A stretch of 9,367 nt of DNA from JBGPLH01 sp041486365 [NCBI: Thermodesulfobacteriota bacterium] (GTDB taxonomy: Bacteria > JAUYMQ01), in the NCBI GenBank assembly GCA_041486365.1, contig JBGPLH010000108.1, positions 1 to 9,367 of the forward strand, given 5' to 3'. A program made the position numbers and the translations under genes. Of this stretch, positions 1 through 6,093 are shown one piece after another (positions within the stretch are counted from its first letter, which is position 1; each line of letters starts with the position of its first letter). The notes below the pieces were generated by a model. It did not search any database, was not told where the DNA came from, and was given only the letters and a program-made list of their open reading frames with translations.

Positions 1-1718
1 GCCGGGCGCTCCGCGATCATGACGATCCAGTGGCCCCTCCCCCAGTCGGAGAGCACGCCGTACTCCGGGTGCGCGCCGGGATCGTCGAAGCCCGACGTCG
101 GCTCCGTGTGAACCCTCACCCACTCGAGCGCCTCCGCGGTCTCCGCGTACACCCCGGTGCCATTCACGATACGGGTGGGCCGGAGTTCCACGGCGAGGAG
201 GAGGATCGACGCGGTGAGGGCGACGGCCGACGATGCGGCGATGACCGGGCGCAGGCCTCCGCCGGTCCACGGCCGGCCGATGGCGAGGCTCGCACCGGCC
301 GCCCATCCGAAGAGCAGGGCGAGGCTCACGGCGAACTGGGCCGCCAGACGGCCGGGCATCAGGAGCCACGCGCCGAGCGACGCGAGGGTCCAGGCCGCGA
401 GCCGGACCTCCTCCGGGCTCGCGCGCCCCCGCGCGGCCCGCAGCGCGAGCGCGGCCAGCGCAGAAGCGCAGGCGACTCCTATCCAGGAAAACGATCCCCA
501 GGCGAGCGCCAGGGAAAGCGGCTCTGCCTCGCGGGTGGTGGCGCTCAGGGGGTCGATGCGCAGGAGGAAGGCCAGCGCGCCGCTCAGCGTCGACGCCGCG
601 GGGCCGAGCAGGAGCCCGGCGGCGATCAGCGCCATGACGGCCGCGGCGATCAGCCCTCCGGCGCGCGCGCGACCGCGCAGGGAGATCATCCAGGAGAGGG
701 CCGCGACGCCCAGCGCGAGCGCGGCAAAGAAGAGCGGATGAAACCAGGACAGCATCTCGAACGAGAGTCGCGCTCGTGGATCGGGTGGGAAGAGGAGCAC
801 GAGGGGAACGAGAAACGCCGCGCCCCATCCGAGGGCCCGGGCCACGTCCCGGGCCGCGCCCGGCCGCGAATCCGCCGTGAGGCCCGGAGGTCCCGCCCGA
901 AGGGCGGGCCGAGAAAATCCTGCCGGAGGTCCCGCCCGAAGGGCGGGCCGACAAAATCCTGCCGGAGGTCCCGCCCGAAGGACGGGCCGACAAAATCCGA
1001 TAGGACCCGCCGGGGACGAGGGGAGAACGACCAGCGCGAGCCCGGCGCCCGCCATCACGACGCCGAAGATCGGGGTGCCGGTCCAGAAGAGATGCGACAG
1101 GGCGAGAACCAGACCCGTGGCGAGGGCGCCCCCGCCCTTCGCCTCCGCGTCCCGGAGGAAGCGCCCCGCGAGAACGGCGAGGAAGAGACTTTCCACCACG
1201 TGATGGTCCACGCGGCCGATGCGCCCCACGTCGACCTGCGCCGGGAGAAGCGCGAGCGCCAGTCCCGCGGCGAGACCCGGCAGGGGTCCCCAGGCCCGCG
1301 CCGCGATCCACGCGACCCAGGCGCAGGAGATCCCGCCGAGCAGGGGAATCGTCCAGGCGGTGATTGTCTTCACATCGAACAGCCCGGCGGTTCGTCCGGC
1401 CAGCCCCTTTACCAGCGACGCCATCGCGAAGTCGAAGCCGGGCGGCAGGGGGCAGACCGCGCCTTGCGGGAAGCAGAGATAGGGATCGAATCGGGGAACG
1501 TGCGGGTAGTGAAGCACCGTGAGCCAGATACGGCGTACGTGGTAGAAGGGGTCGACTTCCCAGAGGATGACGTCGCCGCCGACGAAGACGCCGTCGTGGT
1601 TCAGCGAACGGACCCAGGCGGCCACGGCCAGGGCGACGGCGGCGCAGGCAAGGGAGAGAAGCGTTGGACGGGAGATCCGCACGCGGCCAGCATACCCGCC
1701 TGCGGGCCGGCGATCCAT
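1..1718 (-). CDS. STT3-type oligosaccharyltransferase (partial, C-terminus off the left edge)
   Basis: STT3/PglB/AglB enzymes are multi-pass membrane GT-C glycosyltransferases that move a lipid-linked oligosaccharide onto Asn of exported proteins. About 572 codons are visible. Motifs in order: a first external loop with VDPFYHVRR (residues 55-63), like the archaeal DPYYH motif; GRVDHHVVE (168-176), the second acidic catalytic motif; TTRE (394-397), fitting TIxE; MPGR (454-457) ahead of a membrane helix, where PglB has its conserved Arg; and VLSDWGRGHWI (555-565), exactly where other members have WWDYG. Many hydrophobic helices lie between. The ATG at 1718 is used because it opens the frame just after the protease stop (13-bp gap); its ribosome site is poor, and the GTG at 1682 (12 codons in) is a fair alternative. 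Residues 241-279 are a 13-residue repeat encoded by a palindromic DNA repeat, in a hydrophilic loop. The family call rests on several motifs in correct order; activity and acceptor sequon are not shown. Confidence 0.82.
   Translation of the reverse strand, partial: MDRRPAGGYAGRVRISRPTLLSLACAAVALAVAAWVRSLNHDGVFVGGDVILWEVDPFYHVRRIWLTVLHYPHVPRFDPYLCFPQGAVCPLPPGFDFAMASLVKGLAGRTAGLFDVKTITAWTIPLLGGISCAWVAWIAARAWGPLPGLAAGLALALLPAQVDVGRIGRVDHHVVESLFLAVLAGRFLRDAEAKGGGALATGLVLALSHLFWTGTPIFGVVMAGAGLALVVLPSSPAGPIGFCRPVLRAGPPAGFCRPALRAGPPAGFSRPALRAGPPGLTADSRPGAARDVARALGWGAAFLVPLVLLFPPDPRARLSFEMLSWFHPLFFAALALGVAALSWMISLRGRARAGGLIAAAVMALIAAGLLLGPAASTLSGALAFLLRIDPLSATTREAEPLSLALAWGSFSWIGVACASALAALALRAARGRASPEEVRLAAWTLASLGAWLLMPGRLAAQFAVSLALLFGWAAGASLAIGRPWTGGGLRPVIAASSAVALTASILLLAVELRPTRIVNGTGVYAETAEALEWVRVHTEPTSGFDDPGAHPEYGVLSDWGRGHWIVMIAERP
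886..998. repeat. 39-bp palindromic tandem repeat, three units, inside the STT3 gene
   Basis: Units lie at 886-924, 925-963 and 964-998 (the last lacks its final 4 bases). Each begins GGAGGT, then an inverted repeat CCCGCCC-GAA-GGGCGGG (7-bp stem, 3-base loop), then CCGA(G/C)AAAATCCTGCC. Unit 1 differs from unit 2 by one base (gaG versus gaC); unit 3 has GGACGGG in the right arm, which breaks one stem pair. The 39-bp period is a multiple of three, so the host frame stays open and reads as a 13-residue repeat (G-F-C/S-R-P-A/V-L-R-A-G-P-P-A). It looks like a REP-type intergenic palindrome that has entered and multiplied within a coding region. Confidence 0.9.
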
Positions 1719-1731
1719 CGGCGGGGAGGCT

Positions 1732-3678
1732 CTAGCGGGAGGCGGCCTGTGGGCGGCCGGCCGCGGGAGGGTCGGGGAGCGGGAAACCGTGCGCTTCCGC
1801 GAGCTCCCGAACGTAGGGGACGGAGACGGCGAAGTTGAGTCCCGTGAGTGCGACCGCTTCCGACTCGCGCAGGATCAACGTGTTGATCCCGACCACCTCG
1901 CCGGTGGCGTTCAGCAGCGGCCCGCCCGAGTTCCCCGGATTCACCGACACGTCGGTTTGCAGGTAGTCGACCCCGTCGCGGATCCGCCGCGTCGCGCTGA
2001 TGATCCCCTTCGTCACCGTGTGCGAGAGCCCCATCGGCGAGCCGATGGCGATCACGTCGTCGCCGGCGCTCACGGGCCGTCGCGCGAGCGGGAGATAGGG
2101 CAGGTCCCGCCCGGACACCTTGAGGAGAGCGAGGTCCCGTTCGGGATCGACGGCCACCACCTGGGCGCGCCGGAGGCCGTGGCCCGGGATCGCGACGGTG
2201 ATCCGGCGGGCGTCTCCCACCACGTGGTAGTTCGTCACGACCACGCCGTCGTCCCGGATCAGGGTCCCGGACCCGTAACCGCGCTCGTCTCCCTCGAGCA
2301 GGGAGGCGATCGTGACGACGGCCCGGTCGGCCTTCGCGATCACGCCGGCGAGTGTGCCGGGTAGAGGAGCGGGGCTGGGCCCCTTGCCCGTGTGGATGTC
2401 CAGGTGCATCGGGTCATCGACCTCGTCGAGCCGGAAGCTGGTCGCCATGCGATACAGCTCTGCCCGCACGCGCTCGAAGGCCTTCTCCTCCGCGGCCCCC
2501 AGGATCTGATAGTGCAGCCCACCATCGGCGAAGCAGGTGACGAGCGTTGTCACGCGGCGGCCGCCGCGCGCGATGGAGATGATCTCCTGGGCGCCGGGCA
2601 GCGCCGCGGCGAACACCTTCCGGGCGCCGTACTCCGTCGGCTCGAGGCCCGTCCGGCGGATGCGCGCCACGGCGCGCTCCAGGCAGCTTCGCGCGTCTCC
2701 CGCCGTCTCCTCCACGATCACCTGCGCCCGCGCGTCCGTGCCTTCCCGCACCAGCTCGAGATCCGGAGCGGCGGATCCCTCGACCATTCCTGGGGCGGGG
2801 AGATCGCGCCACGCGTGATCGGGGCGCGTGATCGTGTAGGCGTAGGCGTTCCCCGGGACCTGGCGCGATTCGACCACGCGCGAGATCACGCGGATGGTGG
2901 CGGTGATGAGGCCGGCCCCGACGAGGGCGGAGAGGACGAGAACGATGGAAGCACGGGCGCCGCCGCCCGGCTGGAAGTAGCCCCGCACGCGCCGCTGCAG
3001 GAGATACCCGATCGCGCCGCCCGCAACGCCGGAGAGGATCACGGCCAGGAACGCGATGGACCAGCGCGAATCGGCCACGGCGAGGCCCGTGCCGGCGAAG
3101 AGCGCGAGGAGAAGGGTGCACAGGATGATGATCGACGCCCGGCGGGCCCAGCGCCGGAGCGAGAGCAGCCCCGCTCCCGCGATCACGCCGGGGACGTTGA
3201 GCGTGACGATGCTCGAAAGAACGAGTCCCGCCGCGATGACCGCCACGCCCCGCGGCGTGCCCGGCCCCCGGGACTCCGGACGCCGCACCTTCACGGGGGG
3301 AGCGTCCTCGTCGCGCTCGGGCGCGGCCGGTGTGTCCGCACGCCCGGAGAAGTGCTCCACGATCGGGCGCTGCTCCAGCGCGGGAAGCCAGGGGCCCCCG
3401 CCGTGGGAGACGAGATCCTCCCAGTCCAGACGCCCTTCGCGGATCCACCGCTCCAGGCGCGCGCGCGTCGCGGGTCCGTAGACGCCGGATCGCACGTCGA
3501 CGTACCAGCGATCGTCCTGGCTCGCGGGGCAGGAGAGCGGCTCGCTGTCCGGGAGGTAATCGTCCTCGGGAATCTCGATCGGAACCCGGCAGACGTCGCA
3601 GTGGACGAAGGGGCCGGGAGGGATCGCCTCGCGGGCGAGTTCGCGGGAGGCGCCGCAGGCGGGACAGGCGATCTTCAT
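1732..3678 (-). CDS. Membrane-anchored HtrA-like (S1C) serine protease with N-terminal zinc ribbon and GYF_2-like region
   Basis: 648 aa. Domains in order: a zinc ribbon with CPAC (Cys5, Cys8) and CDVC (Cys27, Cys30); a GYF_2-like stretch (about 57-108, WYVDVRSGVYGPATRARLE...WLPA); an acidic/proline linker; four or five hydrophobic segments (about 143-174, 181-202, 206-228, 242-266); a region of about 280-418 whose pattern recalls Mog1/PsbP-like folds (tentative); and a trypsin-like domain (about 445-632). The catalytic triad is clear: His485 in TNYHVV, Asp515 in DPERDLALLK, Ser584 in NPGNSGGPL. The protein ends just after the protease domain, so there is no PDZ domain, unlike DegP/DegS. An odd number of helices would place the ribbon in the cytoplasm and the protease in the periplasm. 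The ATG at 3678 has only a weak AGGG upstream, but the zinc ribbon starts at once, so this start is likely. STT3 follows 13 bp downstream, probably on the same mRNA. Confidence 0.88.
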   Translation of the reverse strand: MKIACPACGASRELAREAIPPGPFVHCDVCRVPIEIPEDDYLPDSEPLSCPASQDDRWYVDVRSGVYGPATRARLERWIREGRLDWEDLVSHGGGPWLPALEQRPIVEHFSGRADTPAAPERDEDAPPVKVRRPESRGPGTPRGVAVIAAGLVLSSIVTLNVPGVIAGAGLLSLRRWARRASIIILCTLLLALFAGTGLAVADSRWSIAFLAVILSGVAGGAIGYLLQRRVRGYFQPGGGARASIVLVLSALVGAGLITATIRVISRVVESRQVPGNAYAYTITRPDHAWRDLPAPGMVEGSAAPDLELVREGTDARAQVIVEETAGDARSCLERAVARIRRTGLEPTEYGARKVFAAALPGAQEIISIARGGRRVTTLVTCFADGGLHYQILGAAEEKAFERVRAELYRMATSFRLDEVDDPMHLDIHTGKGPSPAPLPGTLAGVIAKADRAVVTIASLLEGDERGYGSGTLIRDDGVVVTNYHVVGDARRITVAIPGHGLRRAQVVAVDPERDLALLKVSGRDLPYLPLARRPVSAGDDVIAIGSPMGLSHTVTKGIISATRRIRDGVDYLQTDVSVNPGNSGGPLLNATGEVVGINTLILRESEAVALTGLNFAVSVPYVRELAEAHGFPLPDPPAAGRPQAASR

Positions 3679-3738
3679 GAGAACCCTGGATTCGGGCGGG
3701 GTTTTCCAGCGCCGGCGCGAACCGGGGCCTTCCAGGGG

Positions 3739-3744
3739 ATTATC
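3739..3744 (-). promoter_or_regulatory. Possible -10 element ahead of the protease gene
   Basis: GATAAT (5 of 6 to TATAAT) on the minus strand lies about 60 bases before the protease ATG, in the 150-bp gap after the lipoprotein operon. No convincing -35 box is seen at 16-18 bases, so this is a weak call. If real, protease and STT3 have their own promoter. Confidence 0.2.
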
Positions 3745-3781
3745 GGCGCGGGTGCGTCGAAGTTGAGACGGGTGGTGTGAG

Positions 3782-3801
3782 CCCGGATGGAAGGGTCCGG
3801 G
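3782..3801 (-). terminator. Stem-loop downstream of the lipoprotein/V4R-like operon
   Basis: CCCGGA and TCCGGG form a perfect 6-bp stem with an 8-base loop, 27 bases after the stop codon of the 205-aa gene. No T-run follows, so it is not a standard intrinsic terminator; it may slow transcription, protect the 3' end, or be chance in GC-rich DNA. Confidence 0.3.
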
Positions 3802-3828
3802 AAAGGGGGATCGGGGCGTGACGGCCGG

Positions 3829-4446
3829 TCAGCTCGGGGAGACGCGCCAGCCCCCGCGGTAGCTGCACGCGGGATCGCCGGAGGCGGCGCAGGTCACCTC
3901 GGCGATGAATCGTTCCGAGGCACCGCACATCTCGAGGGTCTTGTCGAGGAAGCCCTGGACGATGAAGCAGAGGGGCTTGGGGAGATTGGAGAAGCCTTCG
4001 ATCGTGCCGGTGAACACGCGGCGGCCGGCGGCCGGAGGCGCGGATGCGTCGTGACCGAGGCGGACGTTCGCGAAGTTGAAGAAGTTCTTCCAGATGACCT
4101 GGAACCCCAGCAGAGTGGCCTCCGGATCGTCCGCTTTCACGTACATCTCGTAGGGACCGGCCAAGAGGCGCGACGCCATGAAGCGCCCCATATCGCGGGT
4201 CACTTCCGGGTTGGAGCCCGCGATGTCGCGGAAGATCACGTCGAGGGTGCGGGCGTAGACGCCATAGGGGTACCAGGAGCTGGTGAGGATGTGCGATCCG
4301 ACGATCTCGCGATCTTCCGGCCTGAGCGCCTCGAGCAGCCGTGGATCCTTCGCGCCGCGGATCATCCGCACGTGGTCGAGGAGGAGGATGCCCTTGGCCT
4401 TGCGGTCCTCCTCCGTTCGTTCCCGGCGATCCGGCGTCTCGCTCAT
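3829..4446 (-). CDS. TIGR02265 (DUF2378)/V4R-like protein
   Basis: 205 aa, with no signal peptide or membrane segment, so probably cytoplasmic. The N-terminal ~20 residues are charged. The rest has the spacing of the TIGR02265 family, which resembles V4R small-molecule-binding domains: SSWYPYGVYARTLD (56-69), a conserved G-RF pattern (87-89), a GRRVFTG segment near 141-147, and the C-terminal signature C-AASGDPAC-Y (Cys186, Gly190-Asp191, Cys194) followed by a Trp. Members are known as paralogues in myxobacteria without a settled role; ligand sensing is inferred from the V4R-like fold. The ATG at 4446 overlaps the upstream lipoprotein stop as ATGA, with GAGG 7 bases before it, so translation is probably coupled. 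The frame stays open further upstream, but that part is antisense or out of frame to the lipoprotein and is not used. A cytoplasmic protein coupled to two lipoproteins is unexpected. Confidence 0.72.
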   Translation of the reverse strand: MSETPDRRERTEEDRKAKGILLLDHVRMIRGAKDPRLLEALRPEDREIVGSHILTSSWYPYGVYARTLDVIFRDIAGSNPEVTRDMGRFMASRLLAGPYEMYVKADDPEATLLGFQVIWKNFFNFANVRLGHDASAPPAAGRRVFTGTIEGFSNLPKPLCFIVQGFLDKTLEMCGASERFIAEVTCAASGDPACSYRGGWRVSPS

Positions 4447-5120
4447 GGGCGCGCCTCGTGGAGAGCCCGCATGTCCTCGCCGATCTCCCCGGACACTTTC
4501 TGGCACATGTCCGCCATGTAGATGTGCTGCATGCCCACGATCGGGCCTGCGGCCGCCGCGAACGGCCCCGCGGGGATCTTGAGTATGCCCTGATTCCTTA
4601 CCTGCTCGTGCATCGACTCGAAGAGGAGCGCTCCTGTGACGCCATCGTAGATCCGGGCTCCAATCCCCACCCGCGACTCGACGTGGATGAGGTAGTACCG
4701 GCGGCGCCAGGAGTATATCTCGGGGACGAGAACGAGATCGGCGTGAAGCGCGCCGGCGGCCGCCCGGATGGTCTTCGGATCCGGCGAGATAACGGTTCCA
4801 GGCGGCAGAGCGCGATCCACGACCGGGAGCGCGATCACCTCGTAGGGATCCCCGGGGATGTGCAGGGCAACGCACGTGCGGATCTCGTTGAGCGCCTTCC
4901 TCCGCTTCATCATCTTTTCGTCCAGCTTTCCAGCGGCCTTCTGCTTGACCTCCGGGCTCAGCTGGGCCGGAAGTACCGCGATCCGCCAGGGGGCGGGGCC
5001 CGTGGGCCGCCCGGTGACCTTGCGGACCGGATCCGCGGCGCACCCGGCCGAGAAGACCATGAGCGCGATCCACAGCAACGGATTCAGCGCGCGGCCCGAC
5101 CATCCTTTCATCGCGTTCAT
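4443..5120 (-). CDS. Putative lipoprotein, TolB-N/GNA1162-like
   Basis: 225 aa. An N-terminal signal peptide (hydrophobic 12-25) ends in a lipobox-like FSAGC with Cys27 as the lipidated residue; the next residues are Ala-Ala-Asp, and the Asp lies at +3. After a short linker comes WRIAVLP (45-51), the first strand typical of TolB N-domain/GNA1162-type lipoproteins, then a Lys-rich helical stretch (57-78), PYEVIALPVVD (92-102), ADLVLVPEI (127-135) and a strand-rich part ending in a Gly/Ala stretch. The layout parallels the gene upstream, so the two look like diverged paralogues in tandem. Its role is unknown; GNA1162-like proteins are periplasm-facing outer-membrane lipoproteins. The ATG at 5120 overlaps the previous stop as ATGA and has GGGAG 6 bases upstream, supporting this start over the Met three codons later. 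Confidence 0.72.
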   Translation of the reverse strand: MNAMKGWSGRALNPLLWIALMVFSAGCAADPVRKVTGRPTGPAPWRIAVLPAQLSPEVKQKAAGKLDEKMMKRRKALNEIRTCVALHIPGDPYEVIALPVVDRALPPGTVISPDPKTIRAAAGALHADLVLVPEIYSWRRRYYLIHVESRVGIGARIYDGVTGALLFESMHEQVRNQGILKIPAGPFAAAAGPIVGMQHIYMADMCQKVSGEIGEDMRALHEARP

Positions 5121-5830
5121 GGTTTCTCCCGCGCGGGTGCGACAGGGGTCGTGCCCGCGAGCGCCGGCTCCGGGATCGTCGCGATCAGCTTGGAGACCAT
5201 GTTCTCGGCGACGGTGCGATAGGTCTCGGGGCGATTCCTGTTCTCCGGCTGCGAGATGAACATGTCGACGATGAAACCCTCCACGAAGAGACCCGCGCGA
5301 CGCCCCTCCCAGAGGCGTGCCGACCAGAGGGGCTCCCCGCCCGCGGCGTCCACCAGACGGAAGGTGCCCTCATAGACCGTGTGCGAGTAGACGTACAGCG
5401 TGATGTTGGCGGTGCGCTCGAGATCCCCGTAGAGCAGCGTGTCGGCACCGGCGATCTGCCCGAGCGATTCCGGGGTCTGCGCGAGGAGTGTCTGCGCCGT
5501 GATCCCGGCGGCCTCCAGCCGGCGGTCGACCTCCGCGGCTGCGATGACATCGTAGGCCCGGACCCGACTCAGCGCGACGCTCAGCGCTTCGCGGAGCAGG
5601 AGCGCGGCCTGCCGCCGCTCAGGGTTGTCCTTCTGGGTGAATGTGAAGGGCAGGACGGCGATGCGCCGGGAGGGATTCTCGGAGAGTCCCGGCGTTCGCG
5701 TGACACGGGCGTGCGTGTCGTAGAAGGGGATTGGGTAGATACGGTAGAGCCACTCCCAGCTGCAGCCGACCCCCGTGAAGGCGAGGAAAAGCAGCGCGAG
5801 TAACCACCGGGTGCGGGAGATGGACTCCAA
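5117..5830 (-). CDS. GNA1162-like (DUF799-type) lipoprotein, first gene of a three-gene operon
   Basis: 237 aa from the TTG at 5830. Signal peptide: Arg6 and Arg8, hydrophobic 9-21, lipobox TGVGC with Cys23. The mature part has RRIAVLPF (55-62), an amphipathic helix (71-89), AYDVIAAAEVDRRL (92-105), a Gln/Thr-rich helix, and GADTLLYGDL (128-137) followed by LYVYSHTVYEGTFRLVDA and GEPLWSARLWEG, the pattern of GNA1162-type lipoproteins, in which a TolB-N-like sandwich faces the periplasm. Start choice: GGAGG sits 7 bases before the TTG and gives a compact signal peptide. The in-frame ATG at 5881 would add 17 residues (MNPDAAES...) and has no ribosome site, though an automatic annotation may prefer it. 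The stop overlaps the next ATG as ATGA. Function unknown; the neighbours suggest an envelope complex. Confidence 0.75.
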   Translation of the reverse strand: MESISRTRWLLALLFLAFTGVGCSWEWLYRIYPIPFYDTHARVTRTPGLSENPSRRIAVLPFTFTQKDNPERRQAALLLREALSVALSRVRAYDVIAAAEVDRRLEAAGITAQTLLAQTPESLGQIAGADTLLYGDLERTANITLYVYSHTVYEGTFRLVDAAGGEPLWSARLWEGRRAGLFVEGFIVDMFISQPENRNRPETYRTVAENMVSKLIATIPEPALAGTTPVAPAREKP

Positions 5831-5837
5831 GCGTTTT

Positions 5838-5842
5838 CCTCC
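5838..5842 (-). promoter_or_regulatory. Shine-Dalgarno GGAGG that favours the TTG start
   Basis: On the minus strand GGAGG is followed by AAAACGC (7 bases) and TTG at 5830. It is the strongest ribosome site in the operon and lies inside the longer reading from the ATG at 5881, so it bears directly on the start. Confidence 0.6.
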
Positions 5843-5947
5843 GGGAGAGCGTGATGCGCTTTCCGCCGCATCCGGATTCATCGGCCGGTCACGGGCGGCG
5901 GCGAGATCCCCGGAGGCTCTCGACAGCGCTCGGGGAAAGGCGCGCGG

Positions 5948-5977
5948 ATGGTACGGTATGACACGGAAGTCCGTCAA
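5948..5977 (-). promoter_or_regulatory. Candidate sigma-70-type promoter of the lipoprotein operon
   Basis: Minus strand: -35 TTGACG (5 of 6 to TTGACA, 5977-5972), an 18-bp spacer, and -10 TACCAT (4 of 6, 5953-5948). Transcription would begin near 5941, leaving a leader of about 60 bases to the ATG at 5881 or 110 to the TTG at 5830. It lies in the gap between divergent genes, where a promoter is expected. Confidence 0.45.
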
Positions 5978-6056
5978 CGAGGCCCGCGCGGCCGCGCCAG
6001 AAATCTTGCCCGGCCGGGCGGCGGCGGCCCGCGACGGGCCCTTCGCTCGTTGCGAT

Positions 6057-6085
6057 TTGATCTGGAGCGCGCCCGCGACTATGCT
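6057..6085 (+). promoter_or_regulatory. Candidate promoter of the TPR gene, next to its start codon
   Basis: TTGATC (4 of 6) at 6057-6062, exactly 17 bp, then TATGCT (4 of 6) at 6080-6085. Only 8 bases separate the -10 box from the ATG at 6094, so transcription should begin at or within a base or two of the start codon. Confidence 0.45.
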
Positions 6086-6093
6086 GCCGGTCG

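Noticed and set aside
886-998. CRISPR array
   Set aside because: The units are direct tandem copies with no unique spacers between them and lie inside a gene.
30-1838. A 602-codon open frame on the plus strand
   Set aside because: It is antisense to the STT3 gene, its product is almost all Arg, Gly, Glu and Pro with no domain, and it crosses into the protease gene. Long antisense frames are common at this GC content.
2392-3780. A 462-codon plus-strand frame
   Set aside because: Antisense to the protease with its intact catalytic triad; product is Arg/Asp/Gly-rich without recognisable motifs.
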